DNA of 64,000 bases from JBHELB01 sp041859045 (GTDB lineage Bacteria > Hydrogenedentota > Hydrogenedentia > Hydrogenedentales > SLHB01): assembly GCA_041859045.1 (NCBI GenBank), contig JBHELB010000007.1, positions 20,014-84,013 of the forward strand. The letters are read 5' to 3'. The notes under the pieces are model-generated. The model did not search any database and was not told the DNA's origin. It worked only from the letters and a program-made list of their open reading frames with translations. A program made the translations under genes and the position numbers. Each line of letters opens with the position of its first letter. Within the stretch, counting starts at the first letter, position 1. Shown here one piece after another: positions 60,401 to 64,000 of the stretch.

Positions 60401-63272
60401 GACCGGACTATCGGGCGTGGCGGTCTCATCGTTGAACGGCAGCGGTAGTCTCTATGAAGCAACGCTTACTGCGGGTAACGGCATGGGCACGCTTGGACTC
60501 GCGCCGTCGGCGGGGTTTAGCGCTGCCGATGCGGCCGGCAACGAGGCCATTGCTGCGCTGGACGTCAACGAGGCGTACACCGTGGATCGCCTTGCGCCGA
60601 TCGCAACGATTACGGTCGGAGCAGGGCAAGCTGCGCTGACAAATCAATTGCCCATCGAGTTCGAGATTCACTTTAGTGAAAACGTATCGGAACTGCAGCC
60701 GGAGGACTTTGAGTTTTCGCCTAACTTGGCTGGAGTCGTTTCAGAAATCGTGGGCGCAGGGGCGGAGTATGTGCTGCGTGTGACATCAGGCCAAGATGGT
60801 GTGTTGTTGCCGCGGCTTCGCCCTGGTGCCGTGCAAGACGCCGCAGGGAACGCAAACGAAGGGACCACCGCCTCACTGGGGGTGGAGTACGATGCAACGC
60901 CGCCTCGGGTGTTGCGCGTGGACCCGCTTGACGCGATGCCGCCCGCCTCGCGCACGGTCGCGTACGGTGTTGTGTTTAGCGAAGCGATCGAAGGCCTGAC
61001 CGTCGACGCGCTTGGTGTGCTTGTAACAGGGAGTCTGATCGAGGCGGAAATCGTTGGCGTGACCGGTTCGGATGCTAGCTACATCGCCACGCTCTACGCA
61101 GGCGATGGCGCGGGAACGCTGGCGCTCGATCTGCGCTCTCCGTCGGCAATTCGTGATCGCGCAGGGAACGTCCTCGACGCAGGCGGATTTGCTGTGGAGC
61201 CCTATACGTTCGAGATTGGCGTGGGCCGTACTTTCTACGTCGATCAGCACTACGACGGTCCTGAAACCGGCACCGCCGAGCAACCGTTCCGCAATATTGG
61301 CGCGGCGGTTCTCCAGACAACCCCCAACAGCGGCGATCGTGTGTTGGTGCGCCCGGGAACGTATGATAAAGCGGTTGCGCTGCCGCCCGGCACGAGTCTT
61401 GTCTCGACGGACGGCGCGGCGCACACGGGCCTCGCGCAATTGGTTGCGCTGGGCCACATGACGACCGTGCGCGGGTTCACGCTCGAGACGGACGCAACGG
61501 CTGTGCTTCTCGACACAGGACGTGCGGCTGAGGTGACGAATTGCGTGTTTCGCGCGAATGCCATCGGTCTGCGCGTGGAGACGGGCGCCCATCTCACGTT
61601 TCTTAACAACACCGTGTTGAATCAGCGTGTCGCGGGTCTCGATGTTGCCTCAGGCGTCGCGTCGCTGGTCTTGCGCAACAACATCTTCGCGTTCAATGTC
61701 GTTGCGGTGCGTTTGGAAACGAAGGCCGCGCTTGAGCACGCCTATAACGACGCATTCGGCAATGGTCTCAACGGCATTGATGTGGACCTCACCGACGATC
61801 CGGGATTCGTGGAGGCCGAACAGGGGAATGTCCATCTCCGCGCTGACTCGCCATTGCGCGACGCAGGCGATCCCGCGCCCGAGCAGTCGGATATCGACGG
61901 TTCGCGCAATGACCTCGGCGCGGACGGCGGGCCGCACGGCGTGCAAGACGTCACCGCGCCGCGCGCGCGTATTGTTACAACCCCGTCCCCTCCTCGTGGG
62001 CATCCCCCTCTGACGGTGGAGTTTGACGCGAGCCTTTCGGATGACGAGTGGGGAATCGCGGACTACGCGTGGGACCTCGACGCATCGGACGGCATTCAGC
62101 CGAACCTGACCGGCGCGCGTGTGTCCACACAGTTCAGCACGCCGGGCACGCGAATCGTTACGCTTGAGGTCGCGGATAACAGCGGACTGCGCTCCCAGAC
62201 CACGATCGAGGTACGCGTCGGTCTTCCGCCGTCACTTGAGGCCATGATTGTTCCGCAAGCCGGGCCTCCACCGCTTGCAGTCTCTGCGCTCATGAGCGTA
62301 GATGCGCCTTTTGGCCTTGCGCAAGCTTGGTGGGATGTTGATGCGGACGGTCTGCCTGACATCTTCTCTGAGAATGGAAGTTTCTTCTTTGGCCAGGGAA
62401 CCTTGCCCGGCGCGCGCGACGCCCATGCGCACGTTGTGGATACGCTCGGCGCGGTGACTATGGCCACCGTGCCGCTTACCTTGACGCATTGGCCGGTGTT
62501 GACCTGGGCGCAACTCGAACCGGGAAGTGGCGGAGTGCTGTCTCTTGCCGCTGCACGTTCGCTCTATTCCGACGTGGAACTCCGTGTGCCCGGCGCGGCG
62601 CTGACGCGGCCGCTGGTGGTTGCGTTGTGCGACGAGCCGATTGATGCGCCGCAAGGCGCTACCGTTGCCGCCGTGGTGTCCATGGAACCGCGCGGATGGG
62701 TTCTTAGCGCGCCTGCGGTGGCGTCGTTGCGGGTTGAAGCCCTGGCGGAAGGCGCGACGCGCAGGCTGTGGCGCGTCGCCGACGAGTCCACGAAGTGGAC
62801 CGAGTGGCCGTACCGTGCAGCGAATGGTGGAATAGAGTTTGAGACAACGGAGTTGGCGACGTTTGTCTTGCTTGAATACCCGCCGGAACCACAAGAGCCT
62901 GAAGAAGACCTCCGTGGGGCTTGGCTGATGGCGGCAGGGGCGTTTACGCTGACCGCCGTAGCTGCGTCGGGCGGCGAGGATGGGGGACACGGTCCCTGCT
63001 TCATCGCGACAGCGGCATACGGGACTCCGCGCGCAGCGCAGATCGAGAAGTTACGTCGTTTCCGCGATACGTGGCTGCTCGGCAATGCGCCAGGGGCAGC
63101 ATTCGTCGATATCTACTACCGAACGAGTCCACCGATTGCCGACGCCGTGGCCCGGTGCCCGTGGCTCGCGGCGCTCGTACGGGGTCTCCTCGTGGTCAGC
63201 GCATGGATACCCGTAATGATCCTCGCGGCGCTAATCGTAGCTCTGCGACGCTGCATCCGTTCCAGACGCTAG
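54444..63272 (+). CDS. Giant surface protein: 21 Ig-like modules, beta-helix, PKD domains, CFI-box C-terminus
   Basis: A 2942-residue exported protein. A hydrophobic segment GWVGVLCFLFSLPAVA (about 52-68) acts as signal peptide behind a long n-region; the only in-frame upstream start is GTG at 54444, with no clear ribosome binding site, so the start is uncertain. About 21 Ig-like beta-sandwich modules of roughly 100 residues follow (nt 54650-61215; typical linker IDKTPP, core FSE-VTGFDASDV, end DAAGN). A DUF1565/right-handed beta-helix follows (nt 61220-61950), then PKD-like domains (nt 61955-62470), a globular region, CFIATAAYGTP near residue 2852 (CFI-box-CTERM) with a terminal hydrophobic stretch and basic tail. 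Likely an adhesin or cell-surface structural protein; ligand unknown. Confidence 0.88.
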   Translation: MWRAGFSAQGCPPIVGNTSPVGGGQVIEARGRRIGTLGFRKWARSIRRGGCGWVGVLCFLFSLPAVAATPTVNSITRLDATPTNAATVRFSVVFNAAVTGVDVGDFSAVGSGGVAGASVAGVTGGPTTYTVTINTGAGSGTVALHLIDDDTIQDGSLVPLGGVGAGNGNFTTGQTYTIDKTPPVVTVTPSVSQATLTGSLPIVFTVTVTGATTTTVAYADIQMSGTATGVSYSLIGSLLIVNSVATDGTLVARVRAGAVSDSVGNQNAQSSNADNTVTYDITAPAVSSVIRAGSTPTNAAQVTFAVAFTESVTGVDAADFSVAQGAGLSGASVAGVSGSGANYTVTVNTGTGSGTLRLDVLNNGTIRDLLSRAMSGGTFSSGESYTIDRVLPTVTLVALLDSSPTNAATVRYAVQFSAAVTGVDATDFAITATGGSVSGASVTGVSGGGASYTVSCATGSGDGAFRLDVLDDDTITTAAGNALDGGYTSALSYTMDKTPPSCTLEQAVGQTDPAAALPVSFTVVFSENVTSFDASDVTIGGTATGATASVSGSGKNYTVSITSLTTDGTVIPAIAPGALTDAAGNPNTASVSSDAQVLIDTTPPTVSVEQAAGQSDPCNSLPIRFAVQFSEVVIGFDASDVQVQSGTGLAYTVTGAGATYEIEVSAANDGVVSVSVPAGAATDAAGHSNLVSTSVDNAVTLNTTPPAIALSAPSPAVTRSGPVSFTVTYASAAAITLTNTDVVVDATGTAAAGSITVTGTGLLSRTVTLAGLNGNGTLAVRINAGTASSIGGVLSPAAGPSASVTVDTTPPGLTLSSIAPDPTNGASIVVQASFDEEVSGFDAGDLSITNASLAAFAPVSASLYLITLSPSADGAVTLSVAPGAATDAAGNASAGASLTRQYDATSPIPTVTVISPSGGGLTGSLPIVFDVEFGETVTGFDASDLVFTGTAAGLHASVSGSGASYTVTVDQVLSEGTLALTVPAATCADAAGNPNQSGSSASVNYDATAPTVSVARAAAQPNPTAFFPIVFTIAFSEPVAGLDVSDFSFGSLAPITCALSGSGAAYTLEVNASADGTLEPSLPAGAASDTAGNPSDVSVLVGGGVVVNTQPPSITISPPSQSLTRNGPVTYTVTYGGAAGVSLDAADVTLVRNGSVTGTVSVSGAGLTERTITVDNILGDGTLSIALAANTAVSSGGQPAPAVISTTPFAVDNTPPTLTVRRAASQANPTSQLPVQFEILSDEPVIDVDLSDVILTGTASGLAYSLSGGGALYTVSVTSVAVSGTITASVTQGAAQDLAGNPSVNAASPLNSVTYSTMPGTVSISAPSAAVTRTGPVSYEISYTAAGSISLSPADITLQTTGTANATVEVSGSGLDVRTVTLDNITGDGELRIALAADTARTAANVPSLPAGPSAAVRVDQTPPAVEIVQAVGQNDPASAPPVRFSIHFSEPVTGFSTSDVTLGGTAAGTQFSVTGAGADYVLTVTVWTVDGTIEPSIAAGIAVDEAGNPNLASTGVDASVTVNTLPPTMSVSPPNPVRTRSGPVVYTLTYGYAAAITLSPADIAVVSTGTAAAGQVQVTGAGLIERQVTLSDITGEGTLSIGIAAGTAQSSALALAPAAFTVTPVTVDSTATGVRIEQAATQPDPTSALPIAYTVTFDEAVTGFTAADVLLGGTATGAQCTVSGSGQDYVVNVFAVSTDGTLSATIPGGAAFDEAGNANTPSVSVDNTVELDRVPPQVASALSLDATLTNADSVRYAVTFDDPVSGVDPLDFIARGNGVVGAVIQAVSGGGTDYIVAIDTGYGDGSLQLDISPTASIVDAAGNALSTQSLAGIEVYTIDRTPPTAQLALPPGQSVLTNRLPVAFAIHFDEPVTGVDASDVEFAAGPPGLMTAVTGAGTDYLVQVMTSADGMLQPRLVAGAAIDAAGNANEASSLAQGVTLERVPPRLVAIRRTSALLTNAASVTFSIEFDEAVSGLDATDFVADATGLSGVAVSSLNGSGSLYEATLTAGNGMGTLGLAPSAGFSAADAAGNEAIAALDVNEAYTVDRLAPIATITVGAGQAALTNQLPIEFEIHFSENVSELQPEDFEFSPNLAGVVSEIVGAGAEYVLRVTSGQDGVLLPRLRPGAVQDAAGNANEGTTASLGVEYDATPPRVLRVDPLDAMPPASRTVAYGVVFSEAIEGLTVDALGVLVTGSLIEAEIVGVTGSDASYIATLYAGDGAGTLALDLRSPSAIRDRAGNVLDAGGFAVEPYTFEIGVGRTFYVDQHYDGPETGTAEQPFRNIGAAVLQTTPNSGDRVLVRPGTYDKAVALPPGTSLVSTDGAAHTGLAQLVALGHMTTVRGFTLETDATAVLLDTGRAAEVTNCVFRANAIGLRVETGAHLTFLNNTVLNQRVAGLDVASGVASLVLRNNIFAFNVVAVRLETKAALEHAYNDAFGNGLNGIDVDLTDDPGFVEAEQGNVHLRADSPLRDAGDPAPEQSDIDGSRNDLGADGGPHGVQDVTAPRARIVTTPSPPRGHPPLTVEFDASLSDDEWGIADYAWDLDASDGIQPNLTGARVSTQFSTPGTRIVTLEVADNSGLRSQTTIEVRVGLPPSLEAMIVPQAGPPPLAVSALMSVDAPFGLAQAWWDVDADGLPDIFSENGSFFFGQGTLPGARDAHAHVVDTLGAVTMATVPLTLTHWPVLTWAQLEPGSGGVLSLAAARSLYSDVELRVPGAALTRPLVVALCDEPIDAPQGATVAAVVSMEPRGWVLSAPAVASLRVEALAEGATRRLWRVADESTKWTEWPYRAANGGIEFETTELATFVLLEYPPEPQEPEEDLRGAWLMAAGAFTLTAVAASGGEDGGHGPCFIATAAYGTPRAAQIEKLRRFRDTWLLGNAPGAAFVDIYYRTSPPIADAVARCPWLAALVRGLLVVSAWIPVMILAALIVALRRCIRSRR

Positions 63273-63304
63273 GCCGTTGGCGTTTCCGCGAAGGCCGTTG
63301 GCGT
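63271..63304. repeat. 13-base direct repeat AGGCCGTTGGCGT
   Basis: Exact copies at 63271-63283 and 63292-63304, the first overlapping the stop codon of the giant gene and the second the stop codon of the small minus-strand gene. Possibly a trace of a small duplication. Confidence 0.7.
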
Positions 63305-63423
63305 CAGGAAGAGCTGCCGAAGTGATCAATCCAGTTGTCGACCGTGTTCCAGTGCTTGTCCAGCGTGCCCATGGACAGCCACCGCAAAATCGTTCTCGTG
63401 AGTGCATCAACCGCTTTACCCAT
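63304..63423 (-). CDS. Small 39-residue protein with sigma-54 promoter and strong ribosome binding site
   Basis: Not recognised. The 39-residue product starts MGKAVDALTRTILRWLSMG and ends NWIDHFGSSS. It looks like two amphipathic helices with four Trp or Phe residues on the nonpolar side, and carries no Cys and no signal peptide. Support for being real: AAGGAGG sits 6 bases before the ATG at 63423, a leader hairpin lies just upstream (63440-63464), and a sigma-54 promoter match sits at 63497-63513. A size of 120 bases is short, so coding is inferred from the signals around it. It is antisense to no gene; it converges on the giant gene with a 31-base gap. Confidence 0.6.
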   Translation of the reverse strand: MGKAVDALTRTILRWLSMGTLDKHWNTVDNWIDHFGSSS

Positions 63424-63439
63424 ACCATCCTCCTTTCGG

Positions 63440-63464
63440 AAGGCCCTCAACCTCGAGGGCCCTT
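63440..63464 (-). promoter_or_regulatory. Leader hairpin in front of the 39-residue gene
   Basis: Arms AAGGCCCTC (63440-63448) and GAGGGCCCTT (63455-63464) pair over nine bases with one bulge and a 6-base loop. The structure lies immediately upstream of the ribosome binding site on the minus strand, so it could adjust translation or stabilise the message. There is no T-run, so it is not a terminator. Confidence 0.55.
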
Positions 63465-63496
63465 GCCCGTACCCTGTGCAGGCGGTGTCTAGGAGT

Positions 63497-63513
63497 ATGC
63501 AACGCGTGTGCCA
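63497..63513 (-). promoter_or_regulatory. Sigma-54 promoter (-24/-12) upstream of the 39-residue gene
   Basis: On the minus strand TTGGCAC, five bases, then TTGCA: the essential GG and GC pairs are exactly 10 bases apart, matching the TGGCAC-N5-TTGCW consensus. Predicted start near 63486, giving a leader of about 63 bases. A possible enhancer, TGACA-N12-TGTCA (63597-63618), lies about 120 bases upstream of the start, a usual distance for sigma-54 activator binding. Confidence 0.65.
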
Positions 63514-63596
63514 AGAGAGCGCGAAATGGAAAGTTGAGGTTTAGCAGGGGGTTAGGTCTTTTGTGGTCAATAGAGAATCAGAATAAACAGTCGCTT

Positions 63597-63618
63597 TGAC
63601 AAATCTCCGGCATTGTCA
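63597..63618. promoter_or_regulatory. Candidate activator site TGACA-N12-TGTCA
   Basis: A 5-base inverted repeat with a 12-base spacer, centred about 120 bases upstream of the predicted sigma-54 start. Short and therefore weak by itself; included because of its position. Confidence 0.3.
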
Positions 63619-63692
63619 CTCTTTGGCGGGAAAAGTAGGAAAAGAACTTACTTTCGTCCGAAGACGCCAAGCGCGGCGTCTAGAAAAAGAAA

Positions 63693-63769
63693 TGGTACCG
63701 GGAAAGGGGGTTGAACCCTTGACCTCTGGATCCACAATCCAGCGCTCTAACCAACTGAGCTATCCCGGC
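63693..63769 (-). tRNA. tRNA-His (GTG anticodon), CCA encoded
   Basis: A 77-base cloverleaf on the minus strand. Acceptor stem GCCGGGA/TCCCGGT, D arm GCTC/GAGC, anticodon stem CTGGA/TCCAG with loop TTGTGGA (anticodon GTG), variable AGGTC, T arm AAGGG/CCCTT with TTCAACC, then A73 and CCA. The acceptor has a G1-U72 pair. Unlike most bacterial tRNA-His genes it has A73 instead of C73 and a T, not G, at position -1. A sigma-70 promoter precedes it. Confidence 0.93.
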
Positions 63770-63781
63770 ACAGCGGGCCGT

Positions 63782-63810
63782 AGTATAGGTTTTGGAGGGC
63801 CGAGAGTCAA
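63782..63810 (-). promoter_or_regulatory. Sigma-70 promoter of tRNA-His
   Basis: On the minus strand TTGACT, a 17-base spacer and TATACT, both 5 of 6 to consensus. Predicted start is about 6 bases before the mature 5' end. Confidence 0.75.
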
Positions 63811-64000
63811 GAAAAACGCATGTCCCAAATCGCCGAATAACTTTCAGAAAAAGCGTCAGGGGCGTTGTGTCGCGGAAAGATTTTGTCTCTAATCCGCGAA
63901 GCGGATGACAGAACGTAGCCCCGGGTGGAACGGAGCGGCGTAGCCGCGAAGTGGAACCCGGGGGATGCTCTCCCAAAGAAAAGAACCCCGGAACGGGGTG
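63811..64000. other. Non-coding end of window with GC-rich palindromes
   Basis: No supported gene. A palindromic block at 63919-63963 has arms CCCCGGGT and ACCCGGGG with an inner CGGC/GCCG pair, and a second hairpin CCCCG-GAA-CGGGG lies at 63986-63998. The first block has the look of a dispersed intergenic repeat, but no other copy was noticed in this window. Confidence 0.5.

Noticed and set aside
54444..61215. CRISPR-like or DNA-level tandem repeat array in the giant gene
   Set aside because: The periodicity is at protein level only; modules differ too much in DNA sequence and have no constant spacer length.
63662..63681. Hairpin AGACGCC/GGCGTCT after tRNA-His as terminator
   Set aside because: There is no T-run following the stem on the minus strand, so only a weak structure is shown.
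1..64000. Prophage, insertion sequence, toxin-antitoxin or defence system
   Set aside because: No integrase, transposase, terminal repeats, capsid genes or known defence domains were seen on either strand. The RHH domain at 26036-26173 is fused to GGDEF and has no toxin partner.

Overview
This is a GC-rich (roughly 60%) bacterial chromosomal segment with about 48 protein genes, one tRNA gene and almost no non-coding space. Many genes overlap by an ATGA or GTGA stop/start. The content suggests a diderm bacterium outside the well-studied phyla: periplasmic lytic transglycosylase, DsbD, lipoprotein MsrB, PilT-type ATPase, a DUF1559-type pseudopilin, several Gfo/Idh/MocA oxidoreductases, DUF2339, and a giant Ig-repeat protein ending in a CFIATAAYG box. 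This mix is typical of candidate phyla such as Hydrogenedentota or Sumerlaeota, or of PVC-like lineages, but the exact phylum cannot be fixed from sequence reading alone. No phage, transposon, CRISPR array, plasmid or classical defence module was found.

Layout. 1-5.9 kb: end of a lytic transglycosylase gene, a REC-GAF-HD-GYP regulator, an AspT/YidE-type transporter and a TIGR01777 epimerase. 6-12.2 kb: acyltransferase, GT4 glycosyltransferase, YyaL-like thioredoxin-fold protein, DsbD (short at its C-terminus) and signal peptidase I. 12.2-20.9 kb: a NifA-type sigma-54 activator with a strong sigma-70 promoter, a YfhO-like membrane protein overlapping an oxidoreductase gene, an HU/IHF protein, RNase HI, an SMP-30 protein, and an exported rubrerythrin with a DUF2231 protein in one transcript bounded by a clear promoter and terminator. 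21-23.7 kb: nnrE-thpR-yggT-pcm, converging on a YtrA-type GntR gene. 23.9-26.7 kb (minus strand): a GGDEF/ribbon-helix-helix fusion gene followed by leuC and leuD, with promoter and terminator.

26.8-39.1 kb (plus strand): msrB, then what looks like one operon of about 11.7 kb. It runs from polysaccharide genes (oxidoreductase, GT4, WecA-like, O-antigen-ligase-like) straight into aroQ-pepP-efp-accB-accC-asp23-amaP and ends with a pseudopilin gene. The aroQ to asp23 order mirrors the Bacillus cluster. 39.1-46.4 kb (minus): a 1203-residue hybrid sensor kinase followed by a heterodimeric ABC exporter pair. 46.5-48.1 kb: a PilT-like ATPase with an unusual N-terminal domain, divergent from the kinase. 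48.1-54.2 kb (minus): radical SAM protein, small membrane protein, DUF2339 protein and a CCA-adding-type nucleotidyltransferase. 54.4-63.3 kb: one gene for a 2942-residue surface protein of 21 Ig-like modules, a beta-helix, PKD domains and a CFI-box C-terminus, with two inverted-repeat pairs upstream. 63.3-64 kb: a 39-codon gene with a textbook sigma-54 promoter, a leader hairpin and a perfect ribosome binding site; an atypical tRNA-His; and a GC-rich palindromic element.

The least expected items are the sigma-54-driven small gene, the GGDEF-RHH fusion with repeated motifs in its own promoter, the higher-order repeat architecture of the giant protein, and a tRNA-His lacking the usual G-1:C73 signature.
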